From JBAVVD01 sp049697115 (GTDB taxonomy: Bacteria > Acidobacteriota > Aminicenantia > Aminicenantales > UBA4085), in assembly GCA_049697115.1 (NCBI GenBank), contig JBAVVD010000073.1, positions 39,240 to 103,239 of the forward strand: a DNA stretch of 64,000 nucleotides. Reading direction: 5' to 3'. Within the stretch, counting starts at the first letter, position 1. Every line of letters starts with the position of its first letter. The notes below the pieces were generated by a model. The model worked only from the letters and a program-made list of their open reading frames with translations. It was not told the DNA's origin and searched no databases. Shown piece after piece: positions 1 through 10,237 of the stretch. Made by a program: the position numbers and the translations under genes.

Positions 1-1860
1 AGGCTGCCGAACGCCCGAATCGAAAGGGGAGAAGAGATTAAAGTCATCCTCATCGCCGATGACCACACTTTTGACGATGCGAGCTATCAAGTGCCTGCGG
101 AATACAAAAATATTAAATTGAGCGGCGACTACGTGAATGAATTTCTCAAGAAACTGAGAAATAATCCCAACTGGGAGCCGGACGCTCCCCTCGGGAAACT
201 GACGAACGGCTTATTCCTGGCAAAGGCGATCAGGCTCATCCTGGCCCAGGAAGACCCTCACTTGGTCATCAATTTAGGCGATACAAATGGAATCGGCGCG
301 AGTTATCGATGGAAGGACTGGGGGCTTCCCTACCAGAATTTAACAGAGGCGGATTACGATTACATCGCCAGAACGCTGTGGCTGAGGATGAGAAAAATCT
401 ATTCCGGCCTCACACCGGTTATGCCGGTGTTTCTTGCCCTGGGGAACCATGACGGAGAGGAAGGCTGGAATTCGGCGCGATTCAAATCGAGAGAATGGAG
501 GGAAAAATATTTTCCATTGCCCGATGAGACGACGTACCCGGAAGGAGGCCATCCGGATGGCAATTACCACGCTTTTTCCTGGGGAAGCGATGAGGACAAC
601 CGGGGCGGCGTCCAATTTATCATCCTTGATGTAACGGCTTTCACAGGGAATGTAGAGCCGAGAAAAGTGGAAGCCTGGACACTTGGTGAAGAGCAGTTGA
701 AATGGCTGAGAGAAGTCCTTGAGGGAAACGAAAGAGATTGGAGTTTTATCTGTTTCCATCACGTCCTGGGCGGCTGGCCGGCCGGACCTGAAGAGACCGA
801 TAATGTCAACATCGCCTATGGCCGGGGCCCGCTTTTTAATCCTTCTGACTATTCCAGTTTCTGCGACCCGAATAAGGTCGAACAGGTCAAAATTACGGAG
901 ATGGCCGCAGAATACGGAGCGAGGGGTTTTCTTTATGGGCATGACCATATTTTTCATGTCAAAAAAATAGGAAAAGGACTTAACCAGAAAGAAATTCTCA
1001 GTGTGTGCGGCGGATCCACAAAAAGCATTGGCGAGGCAGGATGGTGGCGGGGAAACCTCTGGATGAAATACTATGGTAACGCCTTCAAACCCAACCCTGA
1101 TTTCTGGGGGCCGCCGGGCATCACGCGGCTGACCGTGAAAAATGAAGAGACCAGGGTGGACTATCTCGTCGTGGCTCGGACACATTTTTCAAACCTCCCT
1201 TCAGGAGCCCGGCCGGGAGATATTCTTTTCAGCACGATTCTTCCCAGCCCTTCCCCTTCCATTGTCCTGGATAAGACAGAGATCGTTTTTCAAGGGGTGG
1301 AAGGGAGGAATCAATTTCCTGATCAGGTCATAAAAGTCAGAAACGGCGGCGGAAGGATTCTCGATTTCAGCGTCAAAACCAAGGCATCGTGGCTCTCCGT
1401 ATCCCCCCAGAGCGGTAAGTCCTGGGGAAAATGGAAAGACATCACCCTGTCCATTTCCGTCCATAATTTCAGTGCCGGCACCTATGAAGGAACGGTCAGT
1501 TTCGAAGACTCTAGAGCCGCGAACAGCCCTCAGATTGTTCGAGTAAAACTGGAGGTTATCGATCCTCCCATTTATCCGCCCGTCAATTTTAAAGGAGAAA
1601 GAAAAGAGGTGGTCTTCTATCCCCAGATCAATGTCATTTTTTTGAGCTGGAAAGCCAATCGGCTAAATCGGGACATCCGAAAATATCGAGTGTATATTCT
1701 GGACGCGGAAGGGCAGAAAAGCCTTCTCAATGAGGTTCTGGCGGACACGTATAAATATATCTTTGTGAATGCGCTGAAGGGGAAACGCTATCGTTTTGCC
1801 CTTACGGCCGTGGATTCCAAAAACAGGGAGGGGGAGGCCGCCTTCACCGCAGTTGACTAA
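1..1860 (+). CDS. Metallophosphoesterase with BACON-like and Fn3-like C-terminal domains (5' partial)
   Basis: The frame is open from the first base. The codons before the GTG at 91 already encode the first metal-binding motif (IADDHTFDD, a D-x-H), so the true start lies left of the window and the GTG is not the start. The calcineurin-like motifs follow in order: NLGDTNG, ALGNHDG, CFHH and YGHDH, giving a complete dinuclear-metal phosphoesterase core over about the first 390 visible residues. Visible residues ~420-520 resemble a BACON/Ig-like beta-sandwich (typical phrase GTYEGTVSFED) and the last ~90 resemble a fibronectin type III domain. Such all-beta tails are usual on exported enzymes that bind polymers or surfaces; the signal peptide would lie outside the window. 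The substrate cannot be told. Confidence 0.85.
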   Translation, partial: RLPNARIERGEEIKVILIADDHTFDDASYQVPAEYKNIKLSGDYVNEFLKKLRNNPNWEPDAPLGKLTNGLFLAKAIRLILAQEDPHLVINLGDTNGIGASYRWKDWGLPYQNLTEADYDYIARTLWLRMRKIYSGLTPVMPVFLALGNHDGEEGWNSARFKSREWREKYFPLPDETTYPEGGHPDGNYHAFSWGSDEDNRGGVQFIILDVTAFTGNVEPRKVEAWTLGEEQLKWLREVLEGNERDWSFICFHHVLGGWPAGPEETDNVNIAYGRGPLFNPSDYSSFCDPNKVEQVKITEMAAEYGARGFLYGHDHIFHVKKIGKGLNQKEILSVCGGSTKSIGEAGWWRGNLWMKYYGNAFKPNPDFWGPPGITRLTVKNEETRVDYLVVARTHFSNLPSGARPGDILFSTILPSPSPSIVLDKTEIVFQGVEGRNQFPDQVIKVRNGGGRILDFSVKTKASWLSVSPQSGKSWGKWKDITLSISVHNFSAGTYEGTVSFEDSRAANSPQIVRVKLEVIDPPIYPPVNFKGERKEVVFYPQINVIFLSWKANRLNRDIRKYRVYILDAEGQKSLLNEVLADTYKYIFVNALKGKRYRFALTAVDSKNREGEAAFTAVD

Positions 1861-1896
1861 AAGAATGGAGTCCATTACAATTCCTTAAAGTTCCTT

Positions 1897-2358
1897 ATGG
1901 CAGAGAAAAAGATTCTCATTGTGGATTACGACTCTCAGAGCCTTCAGGCTCTGTCTTCGCTTTTCAGGCCGCATAATTTCCAGATTCTGACGGCGACAGA
2001 CGGAGTCTCCGCCTATGAAAAATTCGTGTCCGAAAAGCCGGACTTGGTCCTGATGGAAGCCATCCTTCCCAAGCTCCACGGTTTTGACCTGACCAAAAAG
2101 ATTACCCAGGAATCAAGGGGGAGCGTTCCTGTAATTATCGTCACCGGCCTCTACAAGGGACCTCAGTATCGACATGAGGCTCTGGCCAATTACGGGGCTT
2201 CCGAGTATTTTGAGAAGCCCTATGACCAGGGAAAATTGATCAATTCCGTGCTTTCCCTTCTCAAAGAGAAAGTGGATATCTGGCTGGAGCTTCCTGATCC
2301 CGACACTGTCGTTGAACATCTGGCCAGGAGGCTTAAGAGCCCTTCCAGAAAGACTTAG
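1897..2358 (+). CDS. Stand-alone response-regulator receiver domain with Glu at the phosphoacceptor site
   Basis: A single CheY-like receiver domain of 153 residues with no output domain. The start of strand 1 reads ILIVDYD, so one of the usual two acidic Mg-binding residues is Tyr11. The loop that normally carries the phosphorylated Asp reads VLMEAILPKLHGF, putting Glu54 in its place. The switch Thr83 (IVTG) and the conserved Lys107 (FEKP) are present. Glu can mimic phospho-Asp, so the protein may be locked in an active-like state or work as a phosphorylation-independent adaptor; that is inference. It lies 36 bp after the phosphoesterase and before accD on the same strand, with no partner kinase nearby. 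Confidence 0.85.
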   Translation: MAEKKILIVDYDSQSLQALSSLFRPHNFQILTATDGVSAYEKFVSEKPDLVLMEAILPKLHGFDLTKKITQESRGSVPVIIVTGLYKGPQYRHEALANYGASEYFEKPYDQGKLINSVLSLLKEKVDIWLELPDPDTVVEHLARRLKSPSRKT

Positions 2359-2415
2359 TTCGCCTCAGGCCAATTGACATTCCGCCTGAGAAGCTGATAG
2401 ACTTTTTTAACGTTC

Positions 2416-3210
2416 ATGAACGAGAGCTTATGGACCCGGTGCAACAATTGTCAGAAAATTCTCTACAAAGAGGATATTATGGAAAACCTGTCGGTCTGCC
2501 CGGCCTGCAATTTTCATTTCCGGCTTTCCGCACAGGACCGGCTGGCCATGATCTTCGATGAGGGGAAATACGAGCTCTTCGACCAGGACATTTATCCCGT
2601 GGATTCCCTTCAATTTGAAGACAGTCAAAAATATTCCCAGCGCCTGGAGGACAACCAGCAAAAGACTTCCCTGCCTGAAGCGGTCCTTAATTCTCGGGGA
2701 TTGATTGGAGGGATTGAAGTCATCATTTCCGTTATGGAATTTTCTTTCATGGGCGGAAGCATGGGTTCGGTCGTGGGAGAGAAAATCACCAGGGCTGTGG
2801 AAAAGGCCGTTCAAGAGAAACTACCGCTGATCATCATTTCCTGCTCCGGCGGGGCGAGGATGCAGGAGGGAGTGCTTTCTCTGATGCAGCTCATTAAAAC
2901 AAGCGCGGCTTTAGCCCGGCTCGGACAGGCCCAACTTCCTTTTATCTCCGTTCTGTCCGACCCGACAACAGGCGGAGTCACGGCCAGCTTTGCCATGTTG
3001 GGAGACCTGAACATCGCCGAGGCCAATGCGCTCATCGGATTTGCCGGCCCCCGGGTGATCGAGCAGACCATCAAGGAGAAATTGCCCAAGGGATTCCAGC
3101 GCGCGGAATTCCTCCTCAAGCACGGCATGCTGGATGATGTGGTGAACCGCAAAAATCTGCGGCCCTACCTGATCAGGGCTCTGCGGCTCTTGCTGAACCG
3201 CCCCCAATGA
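2416..3210 (+). CDS. accD: Acetyl-CoA carboxylase carboxyltransferase subunit beta
   Basis: AccD pairs with AccA to transfer the carboxyl group from biotin to acetyl-CoA, giving malonyl-CoA for fatty acid synthesis in the cytoplasm. The N-terminal four-cysteine zinc ribbon of bacterial AccD is intact (C9, C12, C28, C31). The crotonase-like core follows, with the oxyanion-hole glycine motif CSGGARMQEG and the DPTTGGVTASFAMLGD segment. The length of 264 residues is slightly short of E. coli AccD (304) but complete for many phyla. The stop overlaps the folC start by 4 bp (ATGA), the classic accD-folC pairing. accA is not in the window. Confidence 0.96.
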   Translation: MNESLWTRCNNCQKILYKEDIMENLSVCPACNFHFRLSAQDRLAMIFDEGKYELFDQDIYPVDSLQFEDSQKYSQRLEDNQQKTSLPEAVLNSRGLIGGIEVIISVMEFSFMGGSMGSVVGEKITRAVEKAVQEKLPLIIISCSGGARMQEGVLSLMQLIKTSAALARLGQAQLPFISVLSDPTTGGVTASFAMLGDLNIAEANALIGFAGPRVIEQTIKEKLPKGFQRAEFLLKHGMLDDVVNRKNLRPYLIRALRLLLNRPQ

Positions 3211-4493
3211 ATTATGCCCAGAGTCAGAAGTACCTCCAGGAAATCCAGAGCCTGGGCATTAAATTGGGGCTGGACAATATCCGCGCCCTCCTTTCCTCTT
3301 TAAATAATCCCCATCAAGAGTATCCTTCCGTCATCGTGGCGGGCACAAATGGAAAGGGCTCGGTCTGTGCTATGCTCGCCCAGATTTTAGCCGAGCACCG
3401 CCTGCGCGTCGGGCTCTATACGTCTCCCCATTTGGTCAGAGCGGAAGAAAGAATCCGGGTGATGGACGAACCTATCCCTCCCAGGGATTTTTGCCGCTGT
3501 CTTACGGTCATCAAGGAGAAGGTGGATGTTCTCCTGAATACAGGGAAGCTCAATGCGTCCCTGACATTTTTTGAGGTGCTGACCTCAGTGGCCTTTCTCT
3601 ACTTTGCCCAGCAGAAAGTGGACATCGCGATCCTCGAGGTGGGAATGGGAGGAAGATTTGATGCGACGAATGTGGGTGGGCCTCTTGTTTCCGTGATTGT
3701 TACAGTGAGCAGAGACCACCAGGAATTCCTCGGCGGAAGACTCCGTCAGATTGCTTTTGAAAAGGCTGGGATTATCAAACCGGGCGTTCCTGTGATTTGC
3801 GGGGATTGCGGCAGGGAAGCCTTAAGGGTCATTCAGAAAAGGGCGGCGGAGATGGACGCTCCGTTCACAGCCGTTTTTAATCGGCCGGAGTGCTTTCAAG
3901 CCGAAAAAACAGCGAAGGCCTATCAGTTTACATATTCTCTCGACGGAAAGAAATATGTCTATACTCCTTTTCTCAAAGGGAAGCATCAGGGGATGAATGC
4001 GGCGGTGGCAGTGGCGGTGGCCTCGGAATTGAGCCGGAGTTGGAGGAAACTGGAAAAAAGAAAAATAATCCGGGGAATCGAGAAAGCCAGGTGGGAAGGC
4101 CGCTTGGAGACTCTCTCCAGAAAGCCATTGCTTCTTCTGGATGGGGCCCATAATGAGGCGGGCGCAAAGGTTATCAGAAGTTACATTCTGGATTTTATCT
4201 CTCCGCCTCTCATCCTGGTTTTTGCCATGATGGAAAATAAAAAAATCCAAAAAGTCGCCCGGATTCTCTTTCCACTGGCTCAAAAAGTCATCTGCACCCA
4301 TTTTCCTTATTTCCGGGCGGCATCGCCCGAGAAAATCAGGGATCAGACATTGGAGTTCAAGGATCGGATTATCTGCGAACCGGATGTCCAAACAGCGGTT
4401 CGAAAAGCGCGGATAGAAGCGGGAATCCGGGGATGCGTCCTTGTCACGGGTTCGCTTTTTCTTGTCGGTGAGGTCAAAAAACTCTTTCGTTGA
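3207..4493 (+). CDS. folC: Folylpolyglutamate synthase / dihydrofolate synthase
   Basis: A Mur-ligase-family enzyme that adds glutamate to folates and, in most bacteria, also joins dihydropteroate to glutamate. The ATP-binding P-loop is VAGTNGKGSV (near residue 45), followed by the YTSPHL folate-binding segment, the FFEVLT and EVGMGGRFDATN motifs and the C-terminal LLLDGAHNEAGA segment. At 428 residues it has the expected length. The start ATG lies inside the accD stop, so translation is probably coupled. Confidence 0.95.
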   Translation: MNYAQSQKYLQEIQSLGIKLGLDNIRALLSSLNNPHQEYPSVIVAGTNGKGSVCAMLAQILAEHRLRVGLYTSPHLVRAEERIRVMDEPIPPRDFCRCLTVIKEKVDVLLNTGKLNASLTFFEVLTSVAFLYFAQQKVDIAILEVGMGGRFDATNVGGPLVSVIVTVSRDHQEFLGGRLRQIAFEKAGIIKPGVPVICGDCGREALRVIQKRAAEMDAPFTAVFNRPECFQAEKTAKAYQFTYSLDGKKYVYTPFLKGKHQGMNAAVAVAVASELSRSWRKLEKRKIIRGIEKARWEGRLETLSRKPLLLLDGAHNEAGAKVIRSYILDFISPPLILVFAMMENKKIQKVARILFPLAQKVICTHFPYFRAASPEKIRDQTLEFKDRIICEPDVQTAVRKARIEAGIRGCVLVTGSLFLVGEVKKLFR

Positions 4494-4558
4494 CGGGTTG
4501 CTTTTTAAGGGGAAAAGTGATAAATTTCAATTTCCATTTTTCTTCTTGTTGATTGAAA

Positions 4559-4975
4559 ATGCTCTCCATTGACGCCACGCTTATTATTGTTTTTTTAATT
4601 GTCTGGATTCTTGTTTTTGTTCTCAACAGAATATTTTTCAGGCCTCTGTTGAGGATTATGGAAGAGAGAAGGATCAAGATCCAGGGAAATAAAAATCGGG
4701 CCCAGCAGAGCCTGGAATCCTCTGAACAGAGCCTCCTGGAAGTCGAGAGTGCCTTAAAGGCGGCCCGGGCCGAGGCCGATAAGGTGAAGGAAAAGCTGGA
4801 AACTGGGGCTTTAAGGGAGAAAGCCCGACTCCTTGCCGAACTCAATTCAGAATCAAACCGAGATCTGGAGAAGGCCAAGGCGATGCTCAATAAAGAGATA
4901 AAAAAACTCAAGGAAGAGCTGAAATCCGAAGCGGAGGATCTCGCGGAGAGAATTGAACAGAGGTTATTGAGTTGA
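4559..4975 (+). CDS. atpF: ATP synthase Fo subunit b' (first b-type stator subunit)
   Basis: One N-terminal membrane helix (about residues 5-28) is followed by a long charged coiled coil with almost no helix breakers. That is the layout of the b/b' peripheral stalk that links Fo to F1. The segment FFRPLLRIMEERR at the membrane exit matches the b-subunit hinge. I use the ATG at 4559; an in-frame TTG two codons upstream (4553) is also possible, and neither has a strong Shine-Dalgarno sequence. The stop TGA overlaps the ATG of the next, second b gene by one base. Two different b genes in tandem imply a heterodimeric stalk. Confidence 0.88.
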   Translation: MLSIDATLIIVFLIVWILVFVLNRIFFRPLLRIMEERRIKIQGNKNRAQQSLESSEQSLLEVESALKAARAEADKVKEKLETGALREKARLLAELNSESNRDLEKAKAMLNKEIKKLKEELKSEAEDLAERIEQRLLS

Positions 4976-5565
4976 TGTCATCCAAAAAACAGGGGCTTTG
5001 GATTCTTCTGATGGTGCCTCTCTTCATTTTTATGACTTCTTCGGCGTCCGCTGAGGAAGGATCCGATTATAATCTCAAGGATTTTCTCGGTAAGGTCATC
5101 AATTTTATTATTCTCTTCGGAGGTTTGACCTATATTCTTTACAAGCCGCTTCGGAATTTTCTTGAAAAAAGAACGGCCGATGTCGGACAGTCTATTCGTG
5201 AATCAGAGACATTAAGGACGGAAGCCGAGAAGAAACTTCAGGAGGCAAGGCAAAGACTGGCCGACCTGGAAAAGGAAATTCACGGGCTCCGGAAGGCTGC
5301 GGAAGCAGAAGGAATCAGGGAAAAGGCGAGAATCCAATCTATTACCGAGAAGGAGATGGAAAGAATCCGGCAGTTGACTCGCGAGGAGATAGAGAGGCAG
5401 GCCAGAGCCGGCATCAGAGAGCTCAGGGAATTCACGGCTGATCTGGCTGTGACTTTAGCCGAGGCAAGAATAAAAGAGAAAGCGTCTCCCCGGGAACATA
5501 CTCTTCTGATTGATAAATCCATAGAGAGGCTGGCAGAGCTTTATGAAAAGTCAAATTCTGGTTAA
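4975..5565 (+). CDS. atpF: ATP synthase Fo subunit b with N-terminal signal-like segment
   Basis: The second b-type stalk subunit. It has a signal-peptide-like start (hydrophobic stretch ending SASAEE near residue 28), then a second membrane helix (VINFIILFGGLTYILY), the hinge YKPLRNFLEKR and a long coiled coil. A leader on subunit b is known in several anaerobe lineages. The ATG at 4975 overlaps the upstream stop (TGATG) and is preferred over the TTG one codon earlier. Its 3' end overlaps atpH by 23 bp, so the stalk genes are tightly coupled. Confidence 0.9.
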   Translation: MSSKKQGLWILLMVPLFIFMTSSASAEEGSDYNLKDFLGKVINFIILFGGLTYILYKPLRNFLEKRTADVGQSIRESETLRTEAEKKLQEARQRLADLEKEIHGLRKAAEAEGIREKARIQSITEKEMERIRQLTREEIERQARAGIRELREFTADLAVTLAEARIKEKASPREHTLLIDKSIERLAELYEKSNSG

Positions 5566-6085
5566 AAGATACACGCGGGGGCTGGTCACGGCTTTACGAA
5601 ATCAGAAAGAGTATCAGACCGTTAGCCGTGAGCTGGAGGATTTCCAGAGCCTCCTCTCCTCTCATGAAGGCCTTTGGAACCTTCTCTGTCGCCCTTTTTT
5701 AACCACGAGCAAGAAAATTCAAATCGTCCGGGAGATCCTGGCTAAGAAGTCGTACCAGGATAAAACCTCCAGGTTCATCATTTTGCTCCTGGAGCACAAA
5801 CGACTTGAGCTCCTTAAGGAAATTTTATCAGGCTTGCCTGTGGCCTGGAGAGAACAGCAGGGAATTCTGACGCTGGAGGTGAGGTCCGTTGTTCCTTTGA
5901 AAGAGGGCCAGAAGAAGAAATTACAGAAGGAGCTTCAGATGCTGGAAAAGAGTCCGGTCCATTTGGAATATATGATCGATCCCGAACTCCTGGGGGGGCT
6001 GGCTGTCAGGAAAGGGAATCAGGTCTATGATGCTTCCCTTAAGGGCCATTTAATGAAACTTAAAGAAAGAATGAGTGAGAGGTAG
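5543..6085 (+). CDS. atpH: ATP synthase F1 subunit delta
   Basis: Delta caps the alpha3beta3 head and fastens it to the b/b' stalk. The N-terminal KRYTRGLVTAL segment corresponds to the conserved (A)KRYA-x-AL start of the OSCP/delta family. The C-terminal region DPELLGGLAVRKGNQVYDASLKG-type ending, with its GG turn and the D-x-S-x-x-x-x-L pattern, is also characteristic. At 180 residues the length is normal. It overlaps atpF upstream by 23 bp and is followed directly by atpA. Confidence 0.93.
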   Translation: MKSQILVKRYTRGLVTALRNQKEYQTVSRELEDFQSLLSSHEGLWNLLCRPFLTTSKKIQIVREILAKKSYQDKTSRFIILLLEHKRLELLKEILSGLPVAWREQQGILTLEVRSVVPLKEGQKKKLQKELQMLEKSPVHLEYMIDPELLGGLAVRKGNQVYDASLKGHLMKLKERMSER

Positions 6086-6091
6086 TTGAAG

Positions 6092-7609
6092 ATGGAGATT
6101 AAAGCGGATGAAATCAGTAAAATCATTCAGAGGCAAATCGAGGGGTTTGCGGCCGATGTCGACATTAAAGAAATTGGGACTGTCATTTCCGTAGGGGACG
6201 GCATTGCCCGCATCTATGGCCTTGACCGTGTGATGTACAATGAGCTTCTGGAATTTCCCCATGATGTGTTTGGCTTGGCCTTGAACCTGGAAGAAGACAG
6301 TGTCGGAGCGGTCCTTTTTGGAGAAAGCCATATGATAAAAGAGGGGGACCTGGTCAAGAGGACACACCGGATCACGCAAGTTCCTGCGGGTCCTGCCCTC
6401 ATCGGAAGGGTGATCGATCCTCTGGGACAGCCGTTGGACGGAAAAGGACCGATCAAGACGGATATTTTCCAGGTCGTGGAACGCCTGGCGCCGGGCGTGG
6501 TGGACCGGCTGCCCGTTCGGGAGCCCTTACAAACGGGAATTAAGGCCATCGATGCCATGATTCCCATAGGAAGAGGGCAGAGGGAATTGATCATCGGCGA
6601 CCGTCAGACGGGGAAATCCATTATTGTTGTCGACACCATACTCAACCAGAAGAACTTCGATGTCGTCTGTATCTATGTGGCCATCGGACAAAAGAATTCC
6701 ACCGTCGCCCAGACCATTAAGATTCTGGAGGACTATGGAGCCATGGATTACACCATCGTCGTGGTGGCTTCGGCCAGCGAATCCTCGCCGCTCCAATACC
6801 TGGCCCCCTACAGTGGCTGCGCCATTGGCGAATATTTCAGGGACAACGGCCGCCATTCCCTTGTCATTTACGATGACCTCTCCAAGCATGCCGCCGCCTA
6901 TAGGGAAATATCGCTCCTCCTCCGCCGTCCGCCCGGAAGGGAGGCCTATCCAGGGGATGTCTTTTATCTCCACTCACGGCTCCTTGAGCGGGCCGCCAAA
7001 ATGAACGATGAGCACAGCGGCGGCTCCCTGACCGCCCTGCCCATTATTGAGACTCAGGCGGGAGATGTTTCCGGTTATATTCCGACCAACGTGATATCCA
7101 TTACAGACGGCCAGATCTATCTGGAATCCGAGCTCTTTAACTCAGGAGTACGACCCGCCATCAACATCGGGATCTCCGTCTCGCGCGTGGGAGGCAATGC
7201 CCAGATTAAAGCCATGAAGCAGGTGGCGGGCAAAATGCGCCTCGATTTGGCCCAATACAGAGAACTGGTGACCTTTGCTCAGTTCGGAACAGAGCTGGAC
7301 AAGACCAGCCAGGCGCAACTGGACCGGGGCATGAGGCTTATAGAAATACTCAAACAGGACCAGTTTAAGCCGGTTCCCGTGGAGAGACAAATCCTGATTA
7401 TCTATGCCGGAAACCGCGGATTTCTGGATGAGTTCGAAGTCAGTCAGGTTCAAGAGTACGAGAGAAAATTGAACGAGTTTGTGGAAAAGGAGCATCCGGA
7501 ACTGTTTCTAAAGCTTGCCGAAAAGAAAGAAATTGACAAGGCTCTGGATGAGGCGATCGGCGCGGCCTTGAAAGAATTTAATCAAAGATTCAAAAAGGAT
7601 CTCGGTTAG
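6092..7609 (+). CDS. atpA: ATP synthase F1 subunit alpha
   Basis: The non-catalytic nucleotide-binding subunit of F1. It shows the alpha-type P-loop GDRQTGKS, the IGQKNSTVAQ segment, the Walker B strand LVIYDDLSKHA and the alpha signature RPAINIGISVSRVGG. The ATG at 6092 is preferred because GAGAGG (6077-6082) sits nine bases before it; the TTG at 6086 would be too close to that site. Length is about 505 residues, as expected. It sits in the order delta-alpha-gamma-beta-epsilon. Confidence 0.97.
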   Translation: MEIKADEISKIIQRQIEGFAADVDIKEIGTVISVGDGIARIYGLDRVMYNELLEFPHDVFGLALNLEEDSVGAVLFGESHMIKEGDLVKRTHRITQVPAGPALIGRVIDPLGQPLDGKGPIKTDIFQVVERLAPGVVDRLPVREPLQTGIKAIDAMIPIGRGQRELIIGDRQTGKSIIVVDTILNQKNFDVVCIYVAIGQKNSTVAQTIKILEDYGAMDYTIVVVASASESSPLQYLAPYSGCAIGEYFRDNGRHSLVIYDDLSKHAAAYREISLLLRRPPGREAYPGDVFYLHSRLLERAAKMNDEHSGGSLTALPIIETQAGDVSGYIPTNVISITDGQIYLESELFNSGVRPAINIGISVSRVGGNAQIKAMKQVAGKMRLDLAQYRELVTFAQFGTELDKTSQAQLDRGMRLIEILKQDQFKPVPVERQILIIYAGNRGFLDEFEVSQVQEYERKLNEFVEKEHPELFLKLAEKKEIDKALDEAIGAALKEFNQRFKKDLG

Positions 7610-7610
7610 G

Positions 7611-8474
7611 ATGCCTACGCTGATCGACATGAGAAGAAGGATCAAAAGTGTGAAGAACACCGAGCAGATCACCAAAGCCATGAAGACCGTGGCCACGGCC
7701 AAGTTTAAAAAAGCCAAGCGCATGATTCTCGAAAGACGGCCCTACTGGCACAATGCACCGGACTTGATGGCGCAAATTGCTTTATGGGCGTCCCGGGTGT
7801 TCCATCCGCTGCTTATCCAAAGGGAAGAAAGAAAAATCCATGCCGTCTTTATCACTTCGGATAAAGGGCTGTGTGGGGCCTTTAATTCCAATTTATTGGC
7901 CCAGGCGTTGTCTTTCCTCGAAGAGAAATCCAGCCGGTCAGAAGTCCGATTGATTCTGATTGGGAAAAAAGCGTTCAATTTTTTTAAAAAATATTCCTTT
8001 CCTGTCGAGCAGTCCTATTTCGATAAAGTGGACAAACTCAGGGTCGAAGACCTTCAGGAAATGGCCCGGCATCTGATGCGTCTGTATACCTTCTGCCAAA
8101 CCGACGCTGTCTATATTGTTTACAATGAGTTTAAATCGGTCCTTGCCCCGCGGATAATCCTCACCAAAATTTTACCGCTTGAGCCTTCTCCGGAAGAAAG
8201 CGGCGGAAGCCTCGTGTTTCCGGATTGGGAGCCCCGGGCGGCGGCTTTGCTGGAGACCCTCATTCCCCGTTATGTGGAGAACCAGTTCTGCCATTTTTTC
8301 TTTGAGTCCCTGGCCGCCGAGCAGGCGGCACGGATGATGGCGATGGAGAATGCCTCACAGAATGCCGAAGAATTAATATCCCGCCTGGTTCTGGTGATGA
8401 ATAAAATTCGACAGGCGTCCATCACGAAGGAGCTGCTGGAGATTATGACTGCGGTCGATGCTCTTTCCCAATAA
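7611..8474 (+). CDS. atpG: ATP synthase F1 subunit gamma
   Basis: The central rotor stalk. It has the family's N-terminal coiled-coil helix (MRRRIKSVKNTEQITKAM), the middle FITSDKGLCGAFNSNL segment and the C-terminal helix ending in RQASITKELLEIMTAVDAL. This final helix inserts into the alpha3beta3 head. At 287 residues it is complete. The start is one base after the atpA stop, so the two are almost certainly translated from one message. Confidence 0.97.
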   Translation: MPTLIDMRRRIKSVKNTEQITKAMKTVATAKFKKAKRMILERRPYWHNAPDLMAQIALWASRVFHPLLIQREERKIHAVFITSDKGLCGAFNSNLLAQALSFLEEKSSRSEVRLILIGKKAFNFFKKYSFPVEQSYFDKVDKLRVEDLQEMARHLMRLYTFCQTDAVYIVYNEFKSVLAPRIILTKILPLEPSPEESGGSLVFPDWEPRAAALLETLIPRYVENQFCHFFFESLAAEQAARMMAMENASQNAEELISRLVLVMNKIRQASITKELLEIMTAVDALSQ

Positions 8475-8495
8475 CGCGTGGAGAGGAAGAAAAGA

Positions 8496-9943
<1,448 letters not shown>

Positions 9944-9947
<4 letters not shown>

Positions 9948-10237
9948 GCCAGAATTTGCCCGTTTCTCTTCATTTGAAAGTCATTACACCGCACAGGCTT
10001 CTCTGTGAAGACGATGTGGATGAAGTCACTCTTCCCGGCCTGGAGGGTTATCTCGGCATACTCCCCGGTCACAGGCCTCTGGTATTGGCTCTGGGAAAAG
10101 GGAAGATCAAGTATCGGCAGGGAAAAACAGAGGTGAGTCATTCGGTCCAGGGAGGGTATGCGGAGGTCTTGCCTGAGAAAATCCTTGTTTTCACGGAAGT
10201 GAGCGATGGGGAAGAGGACGAACCGGCTCAAGGCTGA
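9944..10237 (+). CDS. atpC: ATP synthase F1 subunit epsilon, short form
   Basis: This 97-residue protein holds the N-terminal beta-sandwich of epsilon (VITPHRLLCEDDVDEVTLPG, then GYLGILPGHRPLV) that joins gamma to the c-ring. It stops where the C-terminal two-helix domain normally begins: E. coli epsilon is about 138 residues. The missing hairpin is the part that inhibits ATP hydrolysis in many bacteria. No frameshift is evident; the 3' end is overlapped by the next gene. Short epsilons are known in some phyla, so this is probably natural. Confidence 0.93.
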
